Counted from the first letter of the stretch, positions 46,586 to 55,712 are shown. The stretch is DNA of 64,000 bases from Candidatus Zymogenaceae bacterium (GCA_016933535.1 JAFGAS010000024.1:91668-155667), one strand, 5' to 3'. The notes: generated from the letters alone by a model not told the origin. Made by a program: numbers and translations.

Positions 46586-47818
46586 ATGTCTCTGATAGCT
46601 GAACTTGAGGACATGACCGTTAGGATGTCCCCACGGTTCATAAACAACATCACCCATGCCCTTGATGTCGCCATCGAAGAGACGACCGGGCCGAACCTTC
46701 AACGGTTGAAGACGTCGGTTTCCGATTTCATCGGGGCGGTAAAGATCATGGGTTTGGACGAACTCAAATCGAAACTCGAAGCTACTGCAAGAATCCTCGA
46801 TACCCCGGGCCCGATAGCTCAGGCGCTCCTACAATTTCGATCCGAATTTTCCGCGATTGCCGACGACGTCCCCTCAGACCAGCGGGAATTCCTCAGGAAA
46901 AAGGAACCGCCTTCGTTTGAGAATATGGACGTCTCCATCGATCGGGAAGTTGTCGACCGGTTCATGGCGATTCCGGGCGTCAGCGAAGAGCGGGCACAAA
47001 CCCTCTATTTTTCCGGCTTCACGACCATAGAAGACCTCAAGGCCGCGTCGGTCGCAAAGCTCTTCGGGGTCTCCGGCATGACGCTGGTCGTGGCGAAGAA
47101 GATTGCCGACCACTTAAACCCCGACAGGCTTATCAGGCTTGAGACCCTCACCAGGGACGAGGACGCCTCGAAAAAAGACGCGCTGTCATTCATCGGGAAA
47201 GGCAAGCTTCCCCGAGACGCCGAGGCTGCCGCAACCGACGAAGTTGAGCCGGGCGAAGACGCCGAACTCCTCGATCTTTTCCTCGAGCAGCTCACGGAAT
47301 ATATCGGCGAGGCGGACACGATCGTGCAGGCCCTCTCGTCGGGGGATTTCTCGTCTGAAATCCTGGTGCACCTGGAGGAAATAACCCACGGGTTGGTCAA
47401 GGCCGCCCGCTATATGGGCTTTGAGCATACGCAATCCATGGCCCAGCGTATCGAGACGACCGTCAGCGACGTCATCTCCGGCTACGATCAACTATCACGG
47501 GAGAACCTCATCTTCTTGAATGACTCGATCCGGCAACTCTCGCTCGGCCGTGAAAACCTGAAGCCAGGCGTGGAAAAACCCGGAGATACGCGCGAAGAAA
47601 ACCGGAATAACGAGATTTCCCTCGAGTACAATATCCTCACCATGGCCCATTACTGGGGTGAGGTACAGGACCTCTATAAGGACACGCATAACCTCCTGCG
47701 GACGGCCTCGGAGCAGGGGAGCTTTTCCGACGAGGACATCGCACGGCTGAGGAAGAACACGAACCGGCTGGACGAAATGGCCGGATCGATATCGGATATC
47801 GTGGAGAGCCTGGTATAG
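46586..47818 (+). CDS. Hpt-like/helix-hairpin-helix hybrid protein
   Basis: The 410-residue protein has an Hpt-like helical domain at about 20-90 with the His replaced by Ser (S-D-F-I-G-A-V-K-I-M-G-L). A helix-hairpin-helix/SAM-like module follows (122-178, A-I-P-G-V-S-E-E-R-A and F-G-V-S-G-M). Next comes an acidic linker and a second Hpt-like domain with a candidate phospho-His H268 (H-G-L-V-K-A-A-R-Y-M-G-F). A further helical region ends it. I know of no named family with this order. GAGG precedes the ATG. The neighbours (CheB-like, ParA) suggest a scaffold in a chemosensory or positioning system. Confidence 0.6.
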   Translation: MSLIAELEDMTVRMSPRFINNITHALDVAIEETTGPNLQRLKTSVSDFIGAVKIMGLDELKSKLEATARILDTPGPIAQALLQFRSEFSAIADDVPSDQREFLRKKEPPSFENMDVSIDREVVDRFMAIPGVSEERAQTLYFSGFTTIEDLKAASVAKLFGVSGMTLVVAKKIADHLNPDRLIRLETLTRDEDASKKDALSFIGKGKLPRDAEAAATDEVEPGEDAELLDLFLEQLTEYIGEADTIVQALSSGDFSSEILVHLEEITHGLVKAARYMGFEHTQSMAQRIETTVSDVISGYDQLSRENLIFLNDSIRQLSLGRENLKPGVEKPGDTREENRNNEISLEYNILTMAHYWGEVQDLYKDTHNLLRTASEQGSFSDEDIARLRKNTNRLDEMAGSISDIVESLV

Positions 47819-47907
47819 CGGAGGGACGTCCGGCTATTGTCCTCCGGTCCGGTCCCTGTAAGCCTATGCGTTAATAGAGTCCGCAGTCGGGAAACGGGAG
47901 AGAACCT

Positions 47908-48669
47908 ATGGCAAAAGTGATTGCCGTGGTCAGTCAAAAGGGCGGCGTGGGCAAAACCACCACCGCAGTGAACCTTGCCGCGAGCATTGCAGCGCTCGAG
48001 GCCCGGGCACTGGTTGTCGGGATCGACCCGCAGTGCGGCGTCTCGACCTCCTTCGGCAAGGACGGCAAGAGTGTCTCTTACGGCGTCTACAACATGATAT
48101 ACCACGATATTCCGACGACGGAGGCGATTCTCAATACCGATATCCAGTTTCTGGACGTAATCGTCAATAACACGGCAAACCCCGAGGAAGAGGACCAGCT
48201 CGTCCAGGCGCTGCGCAAAGACCGGTTCAAGCTCAAGGATAAGCTTGCGGAGATCGATAAGTTCTATGATTATATCCTGCTGGACTGTCCGCCGGCGCTC
48301 AATTCCCTGACGATCTCGAGCATGATCGCGGCAAATTCACTGCTGGTGCCGGTTCAGGGTGAGTTCTTTTCGATGGACAGCCTCGGCAAGCTCCTCCGGG
48401 CCGCCCGGGAGGTAGCCAAGCGCTACAATCAATCCCTGTTTATCGAGGGGTTCCTCCTGACGATGGTCAACTACCACACCAACCTCGGCAAGAAGATCAG
48501 CGAAAACCTGAAACGCGCGATGGGAGACAAGGTCTTTACCACGTCCATCCCGCGGACGGTCCGCCTGGCCGAGGCCCCGCTCATGAAAAAACCCATTATC
48601 CTGTTTGACATCAACTCCAGCGGATCGAAGGCCTACCTCTCGCTGGCCCAGGAGATCATGACTAAGTAG
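47908..48669 (+). CDS. orphan ParA/MinD-family ATPase
   Basis: The 253-residue ATPase has the deviant Walker A K-G-G-V-G-K-T-T-T (residues 11-19), the switch region D-P-Q-C-G-V-S, and Walker B Y-I-L-L-D-C-P-P. It is a Soj-like ParA without an N-terminal HTH, and no parB gene follows. Orphan ParAs often position protein clusters, such as ParC/PpfA for chemosensory arrays. Linkage to the CheB-like and Hpt-like genes (90-base gap) favours that role over chromosome segregation, though this is inference. A strong terminator follows. Confidence 0.9.
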   Translation: MAKVIAVVSQKGGVGKTTTAVNLAASIAALEARALVVGIDPQCGVSTSFGKDGKSVSYGVYNMIYHDIPTTEAILNTDIQFLDVIVNNTANPEEEDQLVQALRKDRFKLKDKLAEIDKFYDYILLDCPPALNSLTISSMIAANSLLVPVQGEFFSMDSLGKLLRAAREVAKRYNQSLFIEGFLLTMVNYHTNLGKKISENLKRAMGDKVFTTSIPRTVRLAEAPLMKKPIILFDINSSGSKAYLSLAQEIMTK

Positions 48670-48694
48670 ATAACGCAGATGAAAATAAATAAGA

Positions 48695-48720
48695 AAGGGG
48701 GGCTATTGCCCCCCTTATTA
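48695..48720 (+). terminator. terminator shared by parA-like and acyl-CoA dehydrogenase genes
   Basis: AAGGGGGGC (48695-48703) pairs with GCCCCCCTT (48708-48716), loop TATT. It is followed by ATTATTT on plus and, on minus, by TTCTTATTTATTT. Confidence 0.8.
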
Positions 48721-48740
48721 TTTACGGTAAGCCGATTTGT

Positions 48741-50606
48741 CTACGACGCGAACGATTCGATCGGGATCTCCATGATGGACATGTCCTTACTCTTGATGGC
48801 GGTAGCGTAGCTGTCGATACGCGGCAGGACGTTGAAGATGAAGTATTTCGCCGTGGATACCTTGCCCATGTAGTAGGCGGCGTCGGCGTTGTCCGCGATG
48901 AAGGACGCCCACTTGCCCCAGTCGGACGGGTCGGCGCCGGCGGCCTTGGCCAGCGCATCGAGCTTCTCCTTGGCGATGGAGGCCTGCCAGACCAGCATGT
49001 AGGCAGATATGACGTGCGCCATCAGGTTCAGGAACGGGTAGGCGTTGCCCACGGGCACCAGGAAGTTACCCTCCTTGCCGCACGTGACGAAGAAGGTGGC
49101 GATGTCGGCCAGCAGGTCTACCGCGGCCTTGAGGGGCTCCAGGAGGTCCTTGATCTTCTCGTTTCCGGACTGCGCCGTGATGAACCCGTACATGTCGCCC
49201 ATGAGGGCCATGAAGTTCTTGCCGCCCTTCTGGCCGAGTTTGCGGCCGACCAGGTCCAGCGACTGGATGCCGTTGGTGCCTTCATATATGGCGGCGATCT
49301 TAACGTCGCGCAGGATCTGCTCCACCGGGTATTCCTGGGTATAACCGTAACCGCCGTGCACCTGAATGGCCTGGTCGGCCACCCAGAAGCCGACGTCCGA
49401 CCCCCATGCCTTGACGATGGGTGTCATGATCTCGAGGATACCGTGCCATTTCTCCCGCTCCTCCTCGGTCTTTCCGCAGAGCGCTAAATCCTCGCAGCGG
49501 GCGGTGTAGTAGAGCATGGCCCGCAGGCTCTCGACGTGAGATTTCATCCAGAGCAGCATCCGGCGCACGTCCGGGTGGTTGATGATGGGCACGCGCGGGG
49601 CCTCAGGATTCCTGAAGTTGGCCAGGTCCGAGCCCTGGAGCCGCTCCTTGGCGTACTTGACGGCATAGAGGTAGGCCCGGGAGCCGGCGGCCAGCCCCTG
49701 CATCCCCACGCCGATGCGCGCCTCGTTCATCAGCAGGAACATGATCATCATCCCCTGGTTCTCTTCGCCGAGGAGCTCCGCGTAGCACTTGCCGTTGTCC
49801 CCGAAGTTCATGAGGCAGGTCGCCGACCCGTTAATCCCCATCTTGTGCTCGATCCCGCCAATGTTGTAGTCGTTGCGCTCCCCGAGGCTCCCGTCCTCAT
49901 TGACCTTGTACTTGGGCACGATGAATATAGAGATACCCTTGGTCCCGGCCGGCGCCCCCTCGATCCTTGCCAACACCGCGTGGACGATGTTTTCGGCCAG
50001 GTCATGGTCGCCGCCGGTGATGAAGATCTTCGTCCCGGTGATGGAGTAGGTGCCGTCGGGGTTCTTCTTGGCAGACGTCTTCAGCGCCCCGACGTCCGAT
50101 CCCGCGCCGGGCTCGGTAAGGACCATGGTGCCGGCCCACTGCCCGGCGAACATCTTTTCCATATAGAGCTTCTTCTGCCGGTCGGTCCCGTAATTGGCGA
50201 TCAGGTGGGCGGCGCCCTCGGTCAGGCCGGTGTATGAAAGAAACGGGAAGTTACAGTTGAAATACTCCCGTGCTACGGCGCCGAGGAGCAGCGGCAACCC
50301 CTGCCCGCCCACTTCGACGGGGTGGGAAACCCCGACCCATCCGCCCTCACCGTAGAGCTTAAAGGCGTTGTGGAAGCATTTCGGCACGTAGACGTTACCG
50401 TTCTCGAGGCGGCACCCCTCCTTGTCGGATTCGACCACCGCCGGCTCCAGCACGTCCACGGCCAGCTTACGGGCTTCCTCAATGACCATATCGTAGAGCT
50501 CTTTCGAGTGTTCCGTATATCGGTCAAGCTCGGTCAGCTTGTCGAGGCCCAGCTGTTCGTAGAGCACGAATTTCAGGTCTCGTTCGTCAACCAGGTAGTT
50601 ACTCAT
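48741..50606 (-). CDS. acyl-CoA dehydrogenase with extra C-terminal domain
   Basis: The 621-residue flavoprotein oxidises an acyl-CoA to the 2,3-enoyl-CoA. Signatures include T-E-P-G-A-G-S-D-V-G-A-L, G-G-Y-G-Y-T-Q-E-Y-P-V-E-Q-I-L-R-D, and I-Y-E-G-T-N-G-I-Q, which holds the catalytic Glu. The last 130 residues are the extra C-terminal domain seen in the 600-residue AcdA/FadE-like group, whose substrates range from straight-chain to aromatic acyl-CoAs. Electrons would go to ETF, but no etf genes are nearby. It is a single-gene unit with an imperfect palindrome in its promoter area. Confidence 0.93.
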   Translation of the reverse strand: MSNYLVDERDLKFVLYEQLGLDKLTELDRYTEHSKELYDMVIEEARKLAVDVLEPAVVESDKEGCRLENGNVYVPKCFHNAFKLYGEGGWVGVSHPVEVGGQGLPLLLGAVAREYFNCNFPFLSYTGLTEGAAHLIANYGTDRQKKLYMEKMFAGQWAGTMVLTEPGAGSDVGALKTSAKKNPDGTYSITGTKIFITGGDHDLAENIVHAVLARIEGAPAGTKGISIFIVPKYKVNEDGSLGERNDYNIGGIEHKMGINGSATCLMNFGDNGKCYAELLGEENQGMMIMFLLMNEARIGVGMQGLAAGSRAYLYAVKYAKERLQGSDLANFRNPEAPRVPIINHPDVRRMLLWMKSHVESLRAMLYYTARCEDLALCGKTEEEREKWHGILEIMTPIVKAWGSDVGFWVADQAIQVHGGYGYTQEYPVEQILRDVKIAAIYEGTNGIQSLDLVGRKLGQKGGKNFMALMGDMYGFITAQSGNEKIKDLLEPLKAAVDLLADIATFFVTCGKEGNFLVPVGNAYPFLNLMAHVISAYMLVWQASIAKEKLDALAKAAGADPSDWGKWASFIADNADAAYYMGKVSTAKYFIFNVLPRIDSYATAIKSKDMSIMEIPIESFAS

Positions 50607-50682
50607 CTGCTCCTCCTTTGGAATGGTGATAGGTATCTATATCAGGTTAGTATTAGTCACCCGCCCGATAGCGTACAAAATT

Positions 50683-50698
50683 TTGACTCATATGTCAA
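50683..50698 (-). promoter_or_regulatory. palindromic promoter element of the acyl-CoA dehydrogenase gene
   Basis: TTGAC-TCATAT-GTCAA is an imperfect palindrome. On minus its end reads TTGACA (50698-50693), a possible -35, but the -10 at 17 bases (TACGCT) is weak. Confidence 0.35.
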
Positions 50699-50845
50699 TA
50701 ATTCTATGCAGATCTCGAAAAAAAAGGGAGCGAAGCCTGAGGAAGACACGGGACTATGACAGACATATTCCGGTCTGGGAACGCCCATTTTGTATTATTT
50801 TTCCTGTTGGACTTCCGAAAAACAGAGATCTTCCGGGAGGGCTTT

Positions 50846-51397
50846 CTACAAAGTGATTTCCATCTCCATGAAGCAGAGGGTCAGCGGCATTGCCCAGAGA
50901 GAATCGGTTTTTGTTCCGACCTCACGAAAGCCTGCCTTCAGATAAAAGTCAAGGGCCTGGGGAAGATCCCGAACGGTAACCAGACGGACCCGGGTAAAAC
51001 CCGCGTCCTTTGCGAAAATGAGCGTCCGGCCGAGAAGCAGCCGCCCCAGCCCGATGCCCCGGGCGTCCTGATGGATGACGAGCCACCGGATAAAACCGAT
51101 CCCGGCGCCGACATCCAGAAGCGTTACCACCGCCACGATTTTTCTCGGCGAATGGCAGACCAGGAAAAGATTGCCCGGGCCGGATTTGTTTGTAAGGATC
51201 TCCACAAGGGTGCGGGCGGCGTCGGCCAGGAAGGCGCGGTTCCACCCCATTTCGTCGATAAAGACCTCCCGCATGAGCGCAAGGATCCGGTTTGCGTCCC
51301 CGTCTTTGCCGGGACGGACGACAAGATCGGTTCCTGAAATTGCCGGCGGTTCTTCTGTCGGCTGTTTTACTGCGGTCTGGTTTTTTCGTGAATCCAT
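50846..51397 (-). CDS. GNAT-family N-acetyltransferase
   Basis: The 183-residue protein has the GNAT fold with the acetyl-CoA loop D-A-R-G-I-G-L-G-R-L-L-L and the late A-L-D-F-Y-L-K-A-G-F motif. The first 24 residues are polar and outside the fold, so the start may be further in. The acceptor, a small amine or a protein, cannot be told. It is divergent from the MBL gene across a 58-base gap. Confidence 0.85.
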   Translation of the reverse strand: MDSRKNQTAVKQPTEEPPAISGTDLVVRPGKDGDANRILALMREVFIDEMGWNRAFLADAARTLVEILTNKSGPGNLFLVCHSPRKIVAVVTLLDVGAGIGFIRWLVIHQDARGIGLGRLLLGRTLIFAKDAGFTRVRLVTVRDLPQALDFYLKAGFREVGTKTDSLWAMPLTLCFMEMEITL

Positions 51398-51420
51398 GCG
51401 CCGAACCCCGTGGGAGAGGC

Positions 51421-51449
51421 TTTACTTTTCTTAACGGTTAGTATATCAT
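51421..51449 (+). promoter_or_regulatory. promoter close to the MBL gene start
   Basis: TTTACT (51421-51426) and TATCAT (51444-51449) are 17 bases apart. The ATG at 51456 is only seven bases after the -10, so the mRNA would have almost no leader. Confidence 0.45.
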
Positions 51450-51455
51450 ACCGCC

Positions 51456-52223
51456 ATGCCTGTTGCACATATCATTTTGACATCGATGGATATCTCCGTC
51501 GGCGGGTTCAAGACCCGCCTTCCGATTATGTGCACCCTGGTGGAGGACGGCGAGCGCCTGATGCTCTTTGATACCGGCTACTGGGCGGGCGAGGAACTCA
51601 CGGCGGGGCTTTCCCGTCTGAAGTTTTCCCGGGCCGACGTGACCCACGTGTTCCTTACCCACTTTCACGGCGACCACGCCGGGGGCGCCGCTCTGTTTTC
51701 CGGCGCGGTCAAGATCGCCAGTAGGCGTGAAAACGATTTTTCGCGCAACTGGCTGAAGAAATTCGTCGATGCGCGCGATCGCTACCGCTATGTCAAGGAT
51801 TTCTTTCCCTACCTGCCGGACGTCATCATACGGGAAAGGTCCGATATGCTTCTGGAGCACTCCCGGTACGTTCCGCAATACTGGTGGGACGGCATTCTCG
51901 AGGGATATGCCTGGATCGAAGACGAGCCGGCCCTTATCCCCGACTGCGTAACGCCGGTGACCACCCCCGGCCACACCCCCCATCACACGTCATACGTTAT
52001 CAAGGGGCGGCGCGGTGCCGTGCTTGTTGCCGGGGACGCCCTGAGCCGCCGTACGGCGGGCACCGACGGGTCGCCGCTGGATGAACCGAACCTCGACCTT
52101 ACCGCCTATAAAAAGAGCGCCGAGATGCTTCGTTCTATTCCGTCTCTGGTCGTCCCCGCCCACGACCGGCCCTTTGTGCAGGGCTGCTGCCCGATTAAGA
52201 CGGGTAAACGGGTTGAGTTTTAA
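51456..52223 (+). CDS. MBL-fold metallo-hydrolase
   Basis: The 255-residue protein has the metallo-beta-lactamase motif T-H-F-H-G-D-H-A-G-G, a later T-T-P-G-H-T-P-H-H-T and G-D-A-L-S, and the final P-A-H-D-R. These provide two metal sites. Family members hydrolyse lactones, thioesters or phosphodiesters; the substrate is unknown. No ribosome site is visible before the ATG, which fits the very short leader suggested by the promoter. Confidence 0.85.
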   Translation: MPVAHIILTSMDISVGGFKTRLPIMCTLVEDGERLMLFDTGYWAGEELTAGLSRLKFSRADVTHVFLTHFHGDHAGGAALFSGAVKIASRRENDFSRNWLKKFVDARDRYRYVKDFFPYLPDVIIRERSDMLLEHSRYVPQYWWDGILEGYAWIEDEPALIPDCVTPVTTPGHTPHHTSYVIKGRRGAVLVAGDALSRRTAGTDGSPLDEPNLDLTAYKKSAEMLRSIPSLVVPAHDRPFVQGCCPIKTGKRVEF

Positions 52224-52326
52224 AAGAACGTCCCGGCCTTTGGCACCCGCAGCATCAAAAAGTGTATGTAATACCATTTTGGTATCGTATTCGATATACC
52301 ATTTTCATAACCACGGGTTGCCGGCA

Positions 52327-52869
52327 ATGAGAAAACGGAGCCTTTCGGTAAAGGCGCGGCGTATCGTGTTGGCGGTTCTTTCACTCATGTGTCTTGTTTC
52401 CCCGGCCTGTTCGTATGCGGCCGAAGATGAGCTGACGGCATTTTTGAAGAACATCGGCTATTTTGGGCAGACGAAGGAAGAAATGGAAGAGAAACTCGGC
52501 ACTCCCAACGTAGTAACGCACGACACGGCCGGCCATTTCGTAACCACTTATTACTACCCCGGCCTGGAAGCGGTGTTTGATGATCTCACCGACAGGGTCT
52601 CCGTTCTCAGTATTACGGACAATGCGTGGACGGTCGATGCCAGCGTCTCTATCGGCGCGGCCAAGCGTGATGTCATCAGTGCGTTAGGCGACGACTACTG
52701 CAGGCTCGTGGAAGACGGTGCTATTGACGTCTGGGTATACTTTTGTCCTAAAGCGTCTTCCGACGTTCAGGCCCGCCTGTGCGACCACTGCCGCGTGTGT
52801 TATATCTTCTTTGAAAACAACCGGGTCTCACAGATCGAATGGTCAACCGAGATATTGGGAGACTATTAA
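52327..52869 (+). CDS. secreted protein of unknown function
   Basis: The 180-residue product starts with a basic N-terminus and a signal peptide (about 1-30, ending S-Y-A-A). The mature part has a K-T-K-E-E-M-E-E-K-L-G-T-P-N-like segment (G-Q-T-K-E-E-M-E-E-K-L-G-T-P-N) that resembles the SmpA/OmlA type fold, and four Cys near the end (C-D-H-C-R-V-C plus one earlier). The ATG at 52327 begins the signal peptide; an open frame reaching back to 52081 overlaps the MBL gene and is not real. An inverted repeat follows directly. Confidence 0.65.
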   Translation: MRKRSLSVKARRIVLAVLSLMCLVSPACSYAAEDELTAFLKNIGYFGQTKEEMEEKLGTPNVVTHDTAGHFVTTYYYPGLEAVFDDLTDRVSVLSITDNAWTVDASVSIGAAKRDVISALGDDYCRLVEDGAIDVWVYFCPKASSDVQARLCDHCRVCYIFFENNRVSQIEWSTEILGDY

Positions 52870-52870
52870 G

Positions 52871-52954
52871 AATTAGAGGGACACCATATTTAATTACTCT
52901 TCTTGTACCTATAAACTAAAAGGTCCGGTAATTAAGTCTGGTGTCCCCTTAATT
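52871..52954. repeat. inverted-repeat element 1 (ACACCATA-type)
   Basis: The left arm 52871-52897 and right arm 52928-52954 match at 24 of 27 positions as reverse complements, around a 30-base loop. The same sequence recurs at 60478-60560. It resembles the REP-like palindromes associated with Y1 (RAYT) transposases, but no transposase is present here. Confidence 0.75.
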
Positions 52955-53158
52955 TACCTACCGTAAAACAGACAGGTGCTGGAAGGAAAGGCAGAACCCT
53001 CCCCTCAAGATAAGACATGGAAATATCGAGATCATATTAGGCCGCCATGAGCTGCAGGGCCGACCTGTTCATGGAAACCCAGGCGCCGATTTATTCCCAT
53101 TTCCGATGATCTTACAGGCCGGAAGGCTGAATAACGCCGACTGAGCGCCCACTCATTT

Positions 53159-53213
53159 TAATGAATGACCATTCATTATTTTCTTGAAATCGCCCCCGGT
53201 CCCCTGCTATAAT
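53159..53213 (+). promoter_or_regulatory. CoA-transferase promoter with upstream operator
   Basis: TTGAAA (53184-53189) and a perfect TATAAT (53208-53213) are 18 bases apart. A 20-base perfect palindrome, TAATGAATGACCATTCATTA, ends at 53178, six bases before the -35, and resembles a TetR-type operator. The remaining bases of 52955-53158 hold no gene. Confidence 0.65.
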
Positions 53214-53248
53214 AAAATTTGACGGGCCACCACATAAAGGAGATCCAT

Positions 53249-54559
53249 ATGATGGACTGGAAACAAGGCTATAAGCAAAAACTGGTTTCGGCCGAAGAGG
53301 CGGTAAAACATATCAATTCCGGAGACGTGATTGCCATGGGCGGCGGACCGAGTGCTCCCCCCGATATCGTCGATGCACTGTCCCGGCGTTATCGGGAACT
53401 CGAAAACGTCACCCTGGTTTCCGGCATTACCATGCACCTCTTCGATGTTTTTAAACCTGAATACCGGGGCCACATTAACTTCAAGACGCTCTTCATGGGC
53501 CCCCTGGAGCGGATGGTCTTTAAACAAAAGGGAAACGTCGACCCCATCTCCTACCACCTCTCCCAGACCGACGAGCTCGTTTATCGCGAAAAAATAAACG
53601 TCTACGTTGGAGAGGTGAGTCCCCCCAACGACAAGGGATTCATGAGCCTGGGACCGGTCGGAGTTTACATCGGGCGGCTTGCCGCCAAAAACGCCGACCG
53701 GGTCATTGTCCAGGTCAACAGGGAGACCCCGTTTCTCCACGGGCAGGACACGACGCTTCATGTCAGCGAAGTGGACTGGATCGTCGAGAAGGACCACGCG
53801 CTTCCGGTTCTCCCGGAAATCCCGGTCTCGGACGAGGACGAGAAAATCGGGGCCCTGGTTGCGGAGCGGGTGCCGGACGGGGCAACCGTGCAGTTTGGGA
53901 TCGGGGGAACCTCCAACGTCGTCGGGCTGCACCTGAAGGAAAAAAAGAACCTGGGCATCCACACGGAGATGCTAACCGACTCGATGATGGAGCTCTTCGA
54001 GCAGGGGGTGGTTACCGGTAACAAAAAGACGTTTCACCCCGGAAAGATCGTCTGCGGCTTTTCCGTCGGGACCAAGAAGCTCTACGATTTCATGGACAAC
54101 AACCCCGTCTGCGAATTTGCGCCCATCCACTACACCAACAACGTTGACAACATAGCAAAAAACGACTGCATGGTCTCCATCAATAATACCCTGACCGTGG
54201 ACCTGACGGGGCAGTGCGCCTCCGAGTCCCTCGGCCACTCGATGTACAGCGGCACCGGCGGCCAGGTCGACTTCGTCCGCGGAGCCGCCAAATCGAAGGG
54301 CGGCATATCGTTCATGACGCTCCCCTCGACCTCCATGACGAAAAACGGCAGGATCTCCCGCATCGTCTCTCAATTCCTTCCGGGGACGATCGTGACGACA
54401 CCCCGATCGGACGTGCAGTATATCGTGACGGAGTGGGGAATTGCGGACCTGAAGCTAAAGAGCGTCCAGACCCGCATCAAGGAGATGCTCAAGATCGCGC
54501 ACCCGGATTTCCGGGATCAGCTCAAACACGAAGCAGAACAGGCGGGGCTGCTGTTTTGA
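53249..54559 (+). CDS. acetyl-CoA hydrolase/CoA-transferase family protein
   Basis: The 436-residue protein is a class I-type CoA-transferase of the 4-hydroxybutyrate/butyryl-CoA:acetate group. The catalytic Glu is E240 in G-I-H-T-E-M, preceded by the G-I-G-G-T-S-N-V-V loop (217-225); the late G-Q-C-A-S-E-S-L-G and Y-S-G-T-G-G-Q-V-D-F-V-R-G-A blocks are typical. It swaps CoA between carboxylates, saving ATP in fermenters and syntrophs. AAGGAG is six bases before ATG 53249. Which acids it uses is not known. Confidence 0.92.
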   Translation: MMDWKQGYKQKLVSAEEAVKHINSGDVIAMGGGPSAPPDIVDALSRRYRELENVTLVSGITMHLFDVFKPEYRGHINFKTLFMGPLERMVFKQKGNVDPISYHLSQTDELVYREKINVYVGEVSPPNDKGFMSLGPVGVYIGRLAAKNADRVIVQVNRETPFLHGQDTTLHVSEVDWIVEKDHALPVLPEIPVSDEDEKIGALVAERVPDGATVQFGIGGTSNVVGLHLKEKKNLGIHTEMLTDSMMELFEQGVVTGNKKTFHPGKIVCGFSVGTKKLYDFMDNNPVCEFAPIHYTNNVDNIAKNDCMVSINNTLTVDLTGQCASESLGHSMYSGTGGQVDFVRGAAKSKGGISFMTLPSTSMTKNGRISRIVSQFLPGTIVTTPRSDVQYIVTEWGIADLKLKSVQTRIKEMLKIAHPDFRDQLKHEAEQAGLLF

Positions 54560-54590
54560 GCCGTCACTAATAATTTCATCGCCAGACTAA

Positions 54591-54617
54591 AAAAGGGAGG
54601 GGCCGCCCCTCCCTTTT
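54591..54617 (+). terminator. terminator of the CoA-transferase gene
   Basis: AAAAGGGAGGGGC (54591-54603) is a perfect inverted repeat with GCCCCTCCCTTTT (54605-54617); the innermost pairs must open to form the loop. It ends in TTTTATG. Confidence 0.8.
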
Positions 54618-54651
54618 ATGTTATACTCCCAGCACTCTATCGGGGTAACGA

Positions 54652-55611
54652 ATGCGCGCAATGAAGCCTGTCGAGTGGGGGATGCTGATTATCCTTTCGG
54701 TCATATGGGGAGGGTCGTTCTTTCTTATCGAGATCGCCCTCAGGGATTTTCATCCCTTTACCGTTGTCTTCTTTCGCGTGGGGACGGCGGCGGTAGTGCT
54801 GGTGTGCGCCATGTACCTCTTTGGACAGCGGCTACCCACTACCCTTGGGGGATGGTGGCCCTATCTCGTGCTGGGCGCGCTCAATAACGCCGTTCCGTTT
54901 TCCCTGATCGTGTGGGGGCAGACAAGAATCGACAGCGGCAGCGCCGCAATATTTAACGCCACGACGCCCATTTTTGCCGGCATTCTGGCGCATTTTTTTA
55001 CCGACGACGAGAAACTCATCCCACGGAAAATCGTCGGCATGCTCGTCGGGTTTCTGGGCGTCTATATGATGTTAAGGCCGGAACTCAACGGCGGGCTATC
55101 CTGGCGGGGCTTCGGCCAGATTGCCGTTTTGGGCGCAGCGCTGATGTACGCCCTGGGGGGGATATTTGCCAAACGCTTCAAGGGGGTCCCGCCGCTGACC
55201 GTCGCGACCGGCATGCTGGTCTGTGCGACCATTCTCATGCTGCCGCCGTCGCTGGCGGTCGATTGGCCCTGGCCGTCGCATCCGTCGTTGGAGGCGGTCG
55301 GGGCCGTCGCGACACTCGCGGTGCTGGGTACCGCGGCGGCCTACGTCCTTTTCTTCCGGATCTTGGCGACGGCCGGGGCCGTGAACGTGCTTCTGGTCAC
55401 CTTCCTGGTGCCGATCGGGGCGATCGTGCTGGGCGTCGTAATCCTCAGGGAGGTGATTCGCTGGGAGGAACTGGCGGGAATGGGTCTGATCTTCCTGGGG
55501 TTGGTCGGAATAGACGGGAGGGTGTTTGCGTATCTGCGTAAGAAGGCGACACCCGAAAAAACGCAGGGAGACAAACCCATACGACCCGGCGAGGACCCGA
55601 CACGATTGTAG
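54652..55611 (+). CDS. EamA-family drug/metabolite transporter
   Basis: The 319-residue protein has ten membrane helices in two EamA repeats, with the motifs W-G-G-S-F-F and P-I-F-A-G-I-L-A-H-F in the first and G-G-I-F-A-K-R-F and P-I-G-A-I-V-L-G in the second. It is expected to export amino acids or other metabolites. The C-terminus adds a charged tail of about 25 residues. A TATACT at 54622-54627 may be the -10 of its own promoter right behind the preceding terminator. Confidence 0.9.
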   Translation: MRAMKPVEWGMLIILSVIWGGSFFLIEIALRDFHPFTVVFFRVGTAAVVLVCAMYLFGQRLPTTLGGWWPYLVLGALNNAVPFSLIVWGQTRIDSGSAAIFNATTPIFAGILAHFFTDDEKLIPRKIVGMLVGFLGVYMMLRPELNGGLSWRGFGQIAVLGAALMYALGGIFAKRFKGVPPLTVATGMLVCATILMLPPSLAVDWPWPSHPSLEAVGAVATLAVLGTAAAYVLFFRILATAGAVNVLLVTFLVPIGAIVLGVVILREVIRWEELAGMGLIFLGLVGIDGRVFAYLRKKATPEKTQGDKPIRPGEDPTRL

Positions 55612-55632
55612 CGCAGGTGGACGAGAGGATCG

Positions 55633-55666
55633 ATACCCCCGGAAAGAAGAGATCTTCCCGGGGTAT
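55633..55666 (+). terminator. hairpin between convergent genes
   Basis: ATACCCC (55633-55639) pairs with GGGGTAT (55660-55666), with further pairing inside (GGAAAGA with TCTTCC). There is no clean T-run, so factor-independent termination is uncertain. Confidence 0.45.
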
Positions 55667-55712
55667 TTGCCTAATCCGCCGGAAACAGGCCTTGCGTCCG
55701 TTCGATGGGCCG

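Noticed and set aside
52871..52954. Inverted repeat considered as a terminator of the secreted-protein gene
   Set aside because: The loop is 30 bases and no T-run follows; the recurrence at 60478 marks it as a dispersed element.
53159..53178. Palindrome taken as an attachment site or integration scar
   Set aside because: It has no direct-repeat partner and no integrase nearby; its place just before the -35 fits an operator better.
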